DNA of 42,289 nt, from positions 1-42,289 of the forward strand of contig DASWHF010000031.1 in the NCBI GenBank assembly GCA_036393295.1, written 5' to 3'. The DNA is from DASWHF01 sp036393295. GTDB lineage: Bacteria > Pseudomonadota > Gammaproteobacteria > Acidiferrobacterales > UBA6901. Position 1 is the first letter of the stretch. Each line of letters starts with the position of its first letter. A program made the translations under genes and the position numbers. The notes below the pieces were generated by a model that did not search any database, had not been told where the DNA came from, and saw nothing but the letters and a program-made list of their open reading frames with translations. Shown piece by piece: positions 29,888 through 38,218 of this stretch.

Positions 29888-31903
29888 CTACCCCGAGCCG
29901 CCAATCAATTCCAGAAATTTCCGCTCGTCGAGCATGGCGATGCCCAGCTCCGCCGCCTTGTCGGCCTTCGACCCCGGCTCCTCCCCGACCACGACGTAAT
30001 CGGTCTTCTTCGACACGCTGCCGGCGACCTTGGCGCCGAGGGCGATGAGCCTTTCCTTGGCCTCGTCGCGGGTCATCGCGGACAACGAGCCGGTGAGGAC
30101 GAAGGTCTTGCCGGCGAGCGCCGACCCGGCTTTGGGTCTTTCCAGTTTATCCCAGTGGATCTTGGCTTTGAGCAGATCGTTGATGACTTCCCGGTTGTGC
30201 TTCTGCTTGAAGAAGGTCGCGATCTCCTCGGCCATGTTCGGACCGATGCCGTGGACCTGCTCGAGCGCCTCGACATCGGCGTGCATGAGCGGCTTAAGGT
30301 CGCCGAAGTGGCGGGCGAGCGCCAGCGCCGTAGCCTCGCCGACCTCGGGGATGCCGAGCGCGTGCAGGAAGCGCGGCAGCGTGGTGTTCTTGCTCTTCTC
30401 GATCTGGTCGATCAGGTTCTGCGCCGATTTCTCCGCCATGCGTTCGAGGTCGGCGAGCCGTTCCTTGTCGAGTTTGTAGATGTCGGCGATGGTCTTGACC
30501 ATCGCCTTGCTCACCAGTTGATCGACCAGCTTCTCGCCCAGGCCCTCGATGTCCATCGCGCGCCGCGAGGCGAAGTGCAGCAGCGCGCCGCGCCGCTGGG
30601 CGGCGCAGTACAAGCCGCCCATGCAGCGGTGCGCGGCCTCGCCCTCCTCGCGCCGCACCGCGGCGCCGCACACCGGGCACCGGTCGGGCATGTGCCATTT
30701 GCGCGCGTTGCGCGGGCGCTTTTCCTTGATGACGCCAACGACTTCCGGGATGACGTCGCCGGCGCGGCGCACGATCACGGTGTCGCCGACCCGGACGTCC
30801 TTGCGCTCGACCTCGTCCTGGTTGTGCAGCGTCGCGTTGCTCACCGTCACGCCGCCGACCTGCACCGGCTTGAGCTTCGCCACCGGCGTGATCACGCCGG
30901 TGCGCCCGACCGAGGCGAGGATGTCCTCGACGACGGTGGTCTCCTCCTGGGCCGGCAGCTTGTGGGCGATGGCCCAGCGCGGGGCGCGGGCGGTGTAGCC
31001 GAGTTCCTGGCGGGCGCGCAGATCGTCGACCTTGTACACCACGCCGTCGATCTCGAACGGCAGGTCGTGGCGGCGCCCCAGCATCTCGCGGTAAAACTCC
31101 AGGCAGGCGTCGATGCCGCGCACGGTCTTGAAGTACGCCGAAACCGGAAATCCCCAGTCCTGGAGCCGGGCCACGACTTCGGAGTATTTTCCGGGAATCG
31201 CGCCATCCACTTCGCCCAGGCCCCAGGGGAAGAAGCTCAACGGCCGGCTCGCCGTGATGCGCGGGTCGAGCTGGCGCAGGCTGCCGGCGGCGGCATTGCG
31301 CGGGTTGGCGAAGACATGCTCTTCGTTCTCCAACCGTTCCCGGTTCAGGCGCTCGAAGTCGGCCTTCGGAATGACGATCTCGCCGCGCACTTCGATGATT
31401 TTCGGCCAGCCCCGGCCGCGCAGCTTGAGCGGCACGCGCCGGATGGTGCGCACGTTGGCGGTGATGTCCTCGCCGACGCTGCCGTCGCCGCGCGTACCGG
31501 CCCGCACCAGCCGGCCGTCCTCGTAGCGCAGGCTCACCGAGGCGCCGTCGAATTTGGGCTCAGCGGTGTATTCGACCTCGTCGCGCTCCAGCCCCTTGCG
31601 CACGCGCGCGTCCCACTCGCGCGCCTCGGCCTCGTCGAAGGCGTTGTCCATGGAGGTCATGGGGATCTTGTGCTTCACCTCGCCGAAGGCGGCGAGTGGT
31701 GCCGCGCCGACGCGCTGGGTCGGCGACTCGGGCGTCACCAGCTCGGGATGCGCGGCCTCGAGCGCCTGCAGCTCGCGCAGGAGCTTGTCGTACTCGGCGT
31801 CGGAGATCACCGGCCGGTCGAGGACGTAATAGTTGTAGTTGTGCTCGTCGATCCGGCGGCGCAGCTCCTCAATGCGTTCAAGGGTTTCGGCGATATTCTT
31901 CAT
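29888..31903 (-). CDS. ligA: NAD-dependent DNA ligase (LigA)
   Basis: A 671-aa enzyme that seals nicks in duplex DNA using NAD+. The adenylation domain contains the active-site Lys117 in KFDGASVSL. N-terminal domain Ia has HNYNYYVLDRPVISDAEYD. An OB domain follows. A four-Cys zinc finger (CPVC, RCMGGLYC) follows, then helix-hairpin-helix repeats (HALGIPEVGEATA, VHGIGPNMAEEI). A C-terminal BRCT domain (FVLTGSLSAMTRDEAKE) completes the family layout. In gammaproteobacteria ligA usually follows smc and zipA. Here it does so on the same strand but after a 1.4-kb interval holding an opposing gene. Confidence 0.96.
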   Translation of the reverse strand: MKNIAETLERIEELRRRIDEHNYNYYVLDRPVISDAEYDKLLRELQALEAAHPELVTPESPTQRVGAAPLAAFGEVKHKIPMTSMDNAFDEAEAREWDARVRKGLERDEVEYTAEPKFDGASVSLRYEDGRLVRAGTRGDGSVGEDITANVRTIRRVPLKLRGRGWPKIIEVRGEIVIPKADFERLNRERLENEEHVFANPRNAAAGSLRQLDPRITASRPLSFFPWGLGEVDGAIPGKYSEVVARLQDWGFPVSAYFKTVRGIDACLEFYREMLGRRHDLPFEIDGVVYKVDDLRARQELGYTARAPRWAIAHKLPAQEETTVVEDILASVGRTGVITPVAKLKPVQVGGVTVSNATLHNQDEVERKDVRVGDTVIVRRAGDVIPEVVGVIKEKRPRNARKWHMPDRCPVCGAAVRREEGEAAHRCMGGLYCAAQRRGALLHFASRRAMDIEGLGEKLVDQLVSKAMVKTIADIYKLDKERLADLERMAEKSAQNLIDQIEKSKNTTLPRFLHALGIPEVGEATALALARHFGDLKPLMHADVEALEQVHGIGPNMAEEIATFFKQKHNREVINDLLKAKIHWDKLERPKAGSALAGKTFVLTGSLSAMTRDEAKERLIALGAKVAGSVSKKTDYVVVGEEPGSKADKAAELGIAMLDERKFLELIGGSG

Positions 31904-32071
31904 GACGTCCCATCATAACATGCAGGCCGGGAAGGCACGGACAACCGGGCGGGCGTGCCGGCGTTACCCGCCGAGGCAAGCGGCGTGCCACGGCGACTGG
32001 AATGGGTCAAGCCACATCGAGACAGGGCTGCGATACGGCCGCTTGATACAAATATATAAGTAAGACGATCC

Positions 32072-32099
32072 TTGCACCCCGCAGTACGCTAACTATGCT
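32072..32099 (+). promoter_or_regulatory. Putative sigma-70 promoter of the PhnD-like gene
   Basis: TTGCAC (32072-32077) and TATGCT (32094-32099) are separated by 16 bp, each matching four of six consensus bases. The predicted start near 32106 gives a leader of about 220 nt. Confidence 0.4.
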
Positions 32100-32268
32100 T
32101 GTCTGACGATCCGCAGTTGGCAAGTCGGCCCGGTGTTCCGGCTCCACGTACCGGTCCCGGCAAGCTTTCCGATTCCGGGTGACTCCGGGGTCCTGCGGGA
32201 GCCCCGATGGGCATGGTCCACGGCGGCAGGTGCCGCGCTATTGTGCATTGACAGCGATCCCGCGGGTA

Positions 32269-32293
32269 CCGGGCACACGCGACGCGTGCCCGG
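32269..32293 (+). other. GC-rich dyad in the leader
   Basis: CCGGGCAC...GTGCCCGG is a strong 8-bp stem with a 9-nt loop containing a CACGCG/CGCGTG palindrome. It ends 35 bp before the start codon. It could be an operator or an RNA hairpin influencing translation. Confidence 0.35.
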
Positions 32294-32328
32294 CCGTAAA
32301 CCAAGAACACTTGTGTGGGAGACATCCG

Positions 32329-33174
32329 ATGCGCATGCAAGCTCAGTCTGTAGTGCTATTGGCGGCCTTGTTCAGCGGAAGCGCCGCCTGGGGGGCGGAA
32401 TATGTCTTCAGCTCTCCTCCGCGTGAATCCATGCAAAAGGAAATGGAGATTTATCAACCGATCGCCGAATTCCTCTCGCGCGCGACCGGCGAGACCATCA
32501 CTTACGAGTATCCCGGCAACTGGCTGACCTACCAGACGAAGATGCTGAAGAACCAGTACGACGTCCTGTTCGACGGCCCGCACTTCGTCGGTTGGCGCAT
32601 CACCAAAAAGGAACACATCCCGCTCGCGAAGTTGCCGCAACCGCAGACCTGGATCGTCATAACCAAGGCCGGCCACCCGCGCGCCAAACGGCTCTCGGAG
32701 CTGGCCGGCCAAAAAGTGTGTGTGCACGCGCCGCCGAACTTCGGGACACTGACCCTGCTCAGCCTGTTCACCAATCCCGCACGCCAGCCGTATATGGCCG
32801 AGATCAAGGGTTGGAAGGCCGGATTCCAGGGGGTGATGGATGGCAAGTGCAGCGCCACCATTCTTCCGCTGACCAACTGGAAGGAGTTCGATCCGGACGG
32901 CACCATGTCGACCGTCCTCCATCGTCACCAGCCCTACCCCAACCAGGCGTTCACCGCCGGGCCGCGGGTGCCGACCGCGCTCAAGAACAAGATGATCACG
33001 GCCCTGCTGTCGCCGGCCGGACAGCAGGCGATGAGCAAGCTGCGCGAGCAGTTCGCCGGCGGCAAGGAGCTGGTGCCGGCGGACAAGGACGAGTACCGCG
33101 ATGTGGCGCTGGTGTTGCAGAACGTCTGGGGATTCGAGTTCGAGACGTCGACGGCGAAAAACCAGTCGCGCTGA
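32329..33174 (+). CDS. PhnD-like periplasmic substrate-binding protein
   Basis: A 281-aa secreted protein (signal peptide about 1-23, cut after WGA) of the PhnD/SsuA/transferrin binding-protein class. Family-like blocks are YVFSSPPRES, YQPIAEFLSRATGETITY, NQYDVLFDGPHFVGWR, GQKVCVHAPPNFGTLTLLSLF and QAFTAGPRVP. PhnD proteins bind phosphonate or phosphite for an ABC importer. No permease or ATPase gene is near, so it may be an orphan sensor or serve a transporter elsewhere. GGGAG lies well placed before the ATG at 32329. It lies between zipA and ligA, on the opposite strand. Confidence 0.8.
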   Translation: MRMQAQSVVLLAALFSGSAAWGAEYVFSSPPRESMQKEMEIYQPIAEFLSRATGETITYEYPGNWLTYQTKMLKNQYDVLFDGPHFVGWRITKKEHIPLAKLPQPQTWIVITKAGHPRAKRLSELAGQKVCVHAPPNFGTLTLLSLFTNPARQPYMAEIKGWKAGFQGVMDGKCSATILPLTNWKEFDPDGTMSTVLHRHQPYPNQAFTAGPRVPTALKNKMITALLSPAGQQAMSKLREQFAGGKELVPADKDEYRDVALVLQNVWGFEFETSTAKNQSR

Positions 33175-33256
33175 GACACGGTCCGACCGGAGCGGGAGCG
33201 GCGCGGGACACCGCCTGCCGGCGTGCGCCGCTCCCCCTCTCCAATGCTTGAAAAGC

Positions 33257-33287
33257 CAATCCCCCCGGCCTGCGGCCGGGGGGATTG
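33257..33287. terminator. Bidirectional hairpin terminator
   Basis: A perfect 14-bp stem (33257-33270 with 33274-33287) and TGC loop, very G/C-rich. CATTTC follows on the plus side and GGCTTTTC on the minus side. It separates the convergent PhnD-like gene and zipA. Confidence 0.7.
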
Positions 33288-33337
33288 CATTTCACCGATG
33301 CAACGTCCCCCCTCGCCTGCCATCGGGGACGCTCCAC

Positions 33338-34591
33338 TCAGAACAAGCGCATCGCCGTATCCCCGCCCGGGATGATGCCGCGGTTCTGCATGTCGGCGGC
33401 GATCGCCTCGATCTGGGTGCGGATGACCTTGATGCCCTCGTCAGTGAGCGGCTTGCCGTCCTGGTCCTGGAGCGTGCCGCCGAGGATGCCGCACAGGCCG
33501 CGGCCGGTCTCGACCATCTTCTCGAAGACCTTCACCGGCTGGTAGGCACAGGGCACGCTCATGAACAGCGTGAGCCCCTTGGTCTTGAGCGTGCTCATGG
33601 CCTCGGGCTTGAACTCGCCGGGGTCGTAGAGATTCGCGAGGCTGAACAAATGACGGCAACCGAGCGGGTTGTCGTTCTTCATGTGATAGATGTTCATGGC
33701 GCCGAACTGCATGCCCAGCTGGGTCGCCGCCTGGTTGATGGCGCGGCCGCTGAAACCGGTCGGATTCCTGGCGGCGATGGTCACGCTCGCCAGCACGTCG
33801 TTGGTCTCGCAGAACGCGTCGAGCTCGTGGGCGCGCTCCAGTGCCTGCTCGATGGTCAGCGACAGCTTGGTCGGCCGCTTGAGCGCGTCGGCGAGCTTCA
33901 AGCTCAGCTGCACGAAGGTGTTGAGCTCGGTCTCGGTCACCGCGCCGCGCGTGTCGGCAAGCTGCACGGCCACGGCGAAGTCGCTGTATTGCGCGTACTC
34001 CGGATCCGCCTGGATATTCGACCACAGGCCGGACTTGTAGCCGAGGCCGTAAATCTGGTGCGGCTTCTCCAGCATGTACTCGTTCTGCTTGTACACGCCG
34101 AGCGCGCGGTCGCGGCTCACCGGGCCCTTGCCGGGCAGGTTGACGATGAAGTCGATCCGGTCGTCGGGCATGGGGCGGCGCGCCGAGGGGTGCAGCTTCA
34201 TGTCCTCCTCCGGATCCTGGAGGTTGAGGCTCAGGTTGAGCGGCATGAGCGCGGCGTTTTCGATGCTCTGCAGCTCTTCGGAGAGGTAGTAATCGTCGCT
34301 GCGCGAGTCGACGATCGCGACCGCGGCATCGCTCTTCAGGTGCTTGCGCTGGGTGGCGTTCGGCGGGCCCGGGTTGAAGTCGATGCCGCTGCTGATCACC
34401 GGCTCCTGGCGGACGGTCGGCGCGGCGGATTCGGCGGGTGTATCGCCGCCGGCGGCGGGGGAAGCGGTTTTCTTCTTGATCAGGGTCCGGGCGCGCCGGC
34501 GCCAGTCGAAGCGAAAGCTGTCGTAGGCGCTGAGGGCGACCCCGGCGACGATGAATACACCTATGAGCAACAAGGCGTATTGCAATTCCAT
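33338..34591 (-). CDS. zipA: Cell division protein ZipA
   Basis: A 417-aa inner-membrane protein that tethers FtsZ filaments to the membrane. An N-terminal membrane anchor (about residues 4-24) precedes a basic segment (FRFDWRRRAR) and a long variable linker. The C-terminal FtsZ-binding domain (about 270-400) carries NIYHMKNDN, FSLANLYDPGEF, TKGLTLFMSVP and GGTLQDQDGKPL. A second, ZipA-domain-like segment at about 145-225 (RIDFIVNLPGKGPVSRDRAL, YGLGYKSGLW) also occurs in some long ZipA proteins. smc is upstream, ending 54 bp away on the same strand. ZipA is limited to gammaproteobacteria, which supports the assignment of the organism. Confidence 0.92.
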   Translation of the reverse strand: MELQYALLLIGVFIVAGVALSAYDSFRFDWRRRARTLIKKKTASPAAGGDTPAESAAPTVRQEPVISSGIDFNPGPPNATQRKHLKSDAAVAIVDSRSDDYYLSEELQSIENAALMPLNLSLNLQDPEEDMKLHPSARRPMPDDRIDFIVNLPGKGPVSRDRALGVYKQNEYMLEKPHQIYGLGYKSGLWSNIQADPEYAQYSDFAVAVQLADTRGAVTETELNTFVQLSLKLADALKRPTKLSLTIEQALERAHELDAFCETNDVLASVTIAARNPTGFSGRAINQAATQLGMQFGAMNIYHMKNDNPLGCRHLFSLANLYDPGEFKPEAMSTLKTKGLTLFMSVPCAYQPVKVFEKMVETGRGLCGILGGTLQDQDGKPLTDEGIKVIRTQIEAIAADMQNRGIIPGGDTAMRLF

Positions 34592-34645
34592 GACTTGGTT
34601 TCCGGCTTCATCGTTTCGACCCGACCCCCTACATTACAGGTCGGA

Positions 34646-37600
34646 TCATTGCGCGACCATCTCCAGGGCTTGTTCGACGTCCACCGCCACCAGGCGCGAC
34701 ACGCCCGGCTCCGACATGGTAACACCGATCAGCAGCTCGGCGATCTCCATGCTGATCTTGTTATGCGTGATATACACCAGCTGGGTCTTCTGGGACAAGG
34801 CCTTGAGCATGTCCGAGTAGCGGATCACGTTGGCGTCGTCGAGCGGCGCGTCGACCTCGTCCAGCAGGCAGAACGGCGCCGGGTTGAGCTCGAACAGCGC
34901 GAACAGCAGCGACACCGCGGTCAGCGCCTTCTCGCCGCCCGACAGCAGGTGGATGGTGCTGTTGCGCTTGCCGGGCGGGCGCGCCATGACGCGCACCCCG
35001 GAATCCAGGATCTCGTCGCCGATCAGCTCCAGGTAGGCGTGGCCGCCGCCGAATAGCTGCGGGAACAGGCTCTGGAAGCCGGTGTTGACCTTGTCGAAGG
35101 TCTCCTTGAAGCGCGTGCGCGTCTCGCGGTCGATCTTGCGGATCGCGTCCTCGAGCGTGGTGAGCGCCTGCACCAGGTCCTCGTACTGCTTGTCGAGATA
35201 GCCCTTGCGCTCCGACTGCTCCTCGTATTCCTCGATCGCCACCAGGTTGATCGGGCCTAAGCGGTTGATCTTGGCAGCGAGCTCCTCGAGGCGCTGCTGC
35301 CAGGCACCCTCCTCGGCCTCGGCCGGCATTTCGGCAAGCACCTGCTCGAGGTCGATATGCTCGGATCCAGCCTGCTCGACCACGGTCTCGCGGCGCACCG
35401 CCAGCTCCTGGCGCGCCATGCGTTCCTGCTCGAGCGCCTCGCGCGCCGTCTGGATCTTCTGTTCCTGGTTGTGGCGCGCCTGTTGCTGCTCGCGCATGGC
35501 CGCTTCCAGATCGGCGGCCGTCTGGCGGGCGACCGACAGCCTGGCTTCGATCTCGACGCGCTTCTTCAGGAAATCCTCCAACCGCAGCTTGAGCTCGGTC
35601 TCCGGCTCGGCGTCGTGGGCGAGCAACTTCTCCAACTCGTTGCGGCGCTCGGTGAGATGCTTGAGCTGGCCCTCGAGGCGCGCGATGCCGGCGCGCGTCG
35701 ACTCGTAGCTGGTCTGCTGGCCCTGGCGCTCGATCTCGAGCCGGTGCAGGGCGTCGCGGGCATCGACCGCGGCGGCGCGCGCCGCGTCGAGCTCGGCGCG
35801 ACGCTGATCGCGCTCGGCGAGCAGCGTGCGCCGCCGCTCGTCCAGGGTGCCGCTTCGGCCCTGCGCCTCGCTGAGCAGCCGCTCGGCGGCGCTGCGCTCG
35901 GCGTGCGCGGCGGAAAGCTGCGCGCCCAGGTCGCGTTGCTCGTCCTCGATCTGCCGGCGGCGGGCGGTGAGCTGGCCGAGATTTGCCTCGAGCGCGCCGA
36001 GGCGCGCGTGCAGGGCGGTGCGCTCGCGGTTGCGCCCGGCGATCTCCTGGCGGCGCGCGTCGCGGCTGCTTTCCAGCTCCTTCAGGGACTGCTGGGCGGC
36101 GCCGAGCTCGGCCTGCCCCGCCTCGATGGTCGCGCTGAGGTCGGCGATCTCCCGTTCCAGGGCCTCGATGTCGCGGCCGCGCGCCAGCATGCCGGCGCGC
36201 GCGCTGTCCTTGTCGGTGACGGCGATCCAGTGGCGGCCGACCCACACACCCTGGCGGGTGACGACCGATTCGTGCGGCGCCAGCCCGCCGCGCAGCGCGA
36301 GCGCCGCGGCCAGGTCGTCGGCCGCGTAGATGCCGGCCAGCAGCCCGGCCAGATCGACGTCGCCCTTGACCTTGTCGAGCAGCCGCGCGCGACCGGCCGG
36401 CGCGGGTGCCGCCGTGCCCGCGGTTTCGACGACCGTCAGCTCGGCCTGCTTGAGCCCGTCGAGCTCGGGCGCAAGATCGTCGAGCCGCGGCACGCAGACG
36501 GCCGCCAGATCGGCGCCGAGCACGCGCTCGACCGCCTGCTCCCAGCCCGACTCGACCACGAGCAGCCCGGCGAGCCGCGGCGCCTGATCGAGTCCGCGGG
36601 CATGCAGCCAGTCGTTGAGCGCCGCGTCGTGCTTGCCGAGCGCGGCCGATTGCAGCTCCTTGAGGCCGGCGACGCGCGCCTCGGCGCTCTGGCGGGCGCC
36701 GCGATCCGCCTCGAGCGCGCTCGCGCGTTGCTCGATGTCGGCGCGCAGCGTCTTGCTGCGCGCCTCCATCTCCTCGAACTCGCGCTCGCGCGCCGCGTGC
36801 TCGCTATCGTGGCGCGCCACCTCGGCGCGCAGCGACGCCGGGTCCTGGGCGCCGAGCTCGGCGTCGATGCTGGCGAGCTCCTCGGCGAGCTTGGTCTGGC
36901 GGTCGGCGATCTGGCTGAGTTGTTTTTCCAGCGCCTCGATGCGCGCGCCCTGGATCTCGCGGGTCTTCTCGGGCTCGGCGGCGGCCTGGCCGAAGGCCTC
37001 CCAGGCCGCCTGCCACTCGGACATCGCCTGCTCGGCGCGCGCCAGCGCCTCCTGGGCGGCGGCGTGACGGGCCTGGTGCTCGGCCAAGCGGGGGGCCGCC
37101 GATTCGAGCGCATCGCGCAGCCCGGCGAGGCGCTGCATGTCGCCCTGCAGATGCTGGCTGGCGTCCTCCCAGGAGCGGTTGATCTGGTCCTGCTCGCGCT
37201 GGCGCTGCTGGTGGCTGTCGCGCGCGTGCTGGATGGCCTGCTCGATGTTGGTGATCTCGGCGCCGGCGGAATAGAACTCGGCCTGCACCGCGTTGAAATG
37301 ATCGTTGGCCTCGGTCTGCCTGGCGCGCAGCTCCTCGATCTTCGCCTCGATGCCGCGCAGCTCGGCGATCACCGCCTCGACCGCGGTCTCGCGCGCGGCC
37401 AGCGTGCCGTCGTGCTCCTTGAGCTGGTCGGTCAGTCGCCGCCAGCGCAGCCCCAGCAGTTGGGCATGCACCGTGCGCTCCTCGGCCTTGAGCTCCTTGT
37501 AGCGCTGCGCGGCGCGCGACTGGCGCTGCAGGCGGTTGATCTGGACCTCCAGCTCCTTGCGGATGTCCTCGACACGCGCGAGATTTTCGCGGGTGTGCTT

Positions 37601-38152
37601 GATGCGGTTTTCGGTCTCGCGCCGGCGCTCCTTGTAGCGCGACACGCCGGCCGCCTCCTCGAACATGCCGCGCAGTTCCTCGGGCTTGGACTCGATGATG
37701 CGCGTGATCGCGTTCTGCTCGAGAATCGAATAGGAATGCGGCCCGAGGCCGGTGCCGAGGAAGATGTCGATGATGTCCTTGCGCCGGCACTTGGTCCGGT
37801 TGAGGAAGTAATCCGACTGTCCGTCGCGCCCCGCCTCGCGTCGGATGGAGATCTCGGAATAGGACGCGTACTGACCGGGCGCGCTACCATCGCTGTTGTC
37901 GAAGATCAGCTCGACCGAGGCCTTGCCGACCGGCTTGCGCGCGCTCGAGCCGCTGAAGATCACGTCCGCCATCGAGTCGCCGCGCAGATGCTTGGCCGAG
38001 CTCTCGCCCATCACCCAGCGCACCGCGTCGATGATGTTGGACTTGCCGCAACCGTTGGGGCCGACGATGCCGATGAGGTTTCCGGAGATGGGGATGCTGA
38101 TGGGGTCCACGAAGGACTTGAAGCCGGCGAGCTTGATCTTCTTCAGGCGCAT
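34646..38152 (-). CDS. smc: Chromosome partition protein SMC
   Basis: A 1168-aa SMC ATPase of the condensin complex. The N-terminal head has Walker A GPNGCGKSN (31-39) and MGESSAKHLRG. Long coiled coils flank a hinge (about 505-640, including ARLAGLLVVESGWEQAVERVLG). The C-terminal head has signature LLSGGEKALTA and Walker B FCLLDEVDAPLDDANV. With ScpA and ScpB, encoded at 20504-22071, it organises and segregates the nucleoid. Many gammaproteobacteria have MukBEF in its place. Start ATG at 38152; the queF fusion gene lies divergently 66 bp away. Confidence 0.96.
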   Translation of the reverse strand: MRLKKIKLAGFKSFVDPISIPISGNLIGIVGPNGCGKSNIIDAVRWVMGESSAKHLRGDSMADVIFSGSSARKPVGKASVELIFDNSDGSAPGQYASYSEISIRREAGRDGQSDYFLNRTKCRRKDIIDIFLGTGLGPHSYSILEQNAITRIIESKPEELRGMFEEAAGVSRYKERRRETENRIKHTRENLARVEDIRKELEVQINRLQRQSRAAQRYKELKAEERTVHAQLLGLRWRRLTDQLKEHDGTLAARETAVEAVIAELRGIEAKIEELRARQTEANDHFNAVQAEFYSAGAEITNIEQAIQHARDSHQQRQREQDQINRSWEDASQHLQGDMQRLAGLRDALESAAPRLAEHQARHAAAQEALARAEQAMSEWQAAWEAFGQAAAEPEKTREIQGARIEALEKQLSQIADRQTKLAEELASIDAELGAQDPASLRAEVARHDSEHAAREREFEEMEARSKTLRADIEQRASALEADRGARQSAEARVAGLKELQSAALGKHDAALNDWLHARGLDQAPRLAGLLVVESGWEQAVERVLGADLAAVCVPRLDDLAPELDGLKQAELTVVETAGTAAPAPAGRARLLDKVKGDVDLAGLLAGIYAADDLAAALALRGGLAPHESVVTRQGVWVGRHWIAVTDKDSARAGMLARGRDIEALEREIADLSATIEAGQAELGAAQQSLKELESSRDARRQEIAGRNRERTALHARLGALEANLGQLTARRRQIEDEQRDLGAQLSAAHAERSAAERLLSEAQGRSGTLDERRRTLLAERDQRRAELDAARAAAVDARDALHRLEIERQGQQTSYESTRAGIARLEGQLKHLTERRNELEKLLAHDAEPETELKLRLEDFLKKRVEIEARLSVARQTAADLEAAMREQQQARHNQEQKIQTAREALEQERMARQELAVRRETVVEQAGSEHIDLEQVLAEMPAEAEEGAWQQRLEELAAKINRLGPINLVAIEEYEEQSERKGYLDKQYEDLVQALTTLEDAIRKIDRETRTRFKETFDKVNTGFQSLFPQLFGGGHAYLELIGDEILDSGVRVMARPPGKRNSTIHLLSGGEKALTAVSLLFALFELNPAPFCLLDEVDAPLDDANVIRYSDMLKALSQKTQLVYITHNKISMEIAELLIGVTMSEPGVSRLVAVDVEQALEMVAQ

Positions 38153-38218
38153 TCAGTTTCCGGATGCGATAAACTGGTTATATTAAAGGTGCGACGAAAC
38201 TAGCATACGGGCCGTGAA

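Larger units (their letters stand above)
31904..32328. other. Intergenic region, 425 bp, with long leader of the PhnD-like gene
   Basis: The region lies between divergent ligA and the PhnD-like gene. An AT-rich stretch (32043-32062) and a promoter-like pair (32072-32099) point toward the PhnD-like gene. The remaining 220 nt would be an untranslated leader with several GC-rich dyads, including one at 32269-32293. No known riboswitch class, tRNA or small gene could be recognised. Confidence 0.5.

Noticed and set aside
32106..32328. Known riboswitch (cobalamin, cyclic di-GMP, molybdenum) in the PhnD-like leader
   Set aside because: None of the conserved core boxes of these classes could be found by eye.
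35357..38203. 948-codon open frame antisense to smc
   Set aside because: Mirror of the Leu/Glu/Ala-rich coiled-coil codons of smc; no recognisable domain or ribosome site.
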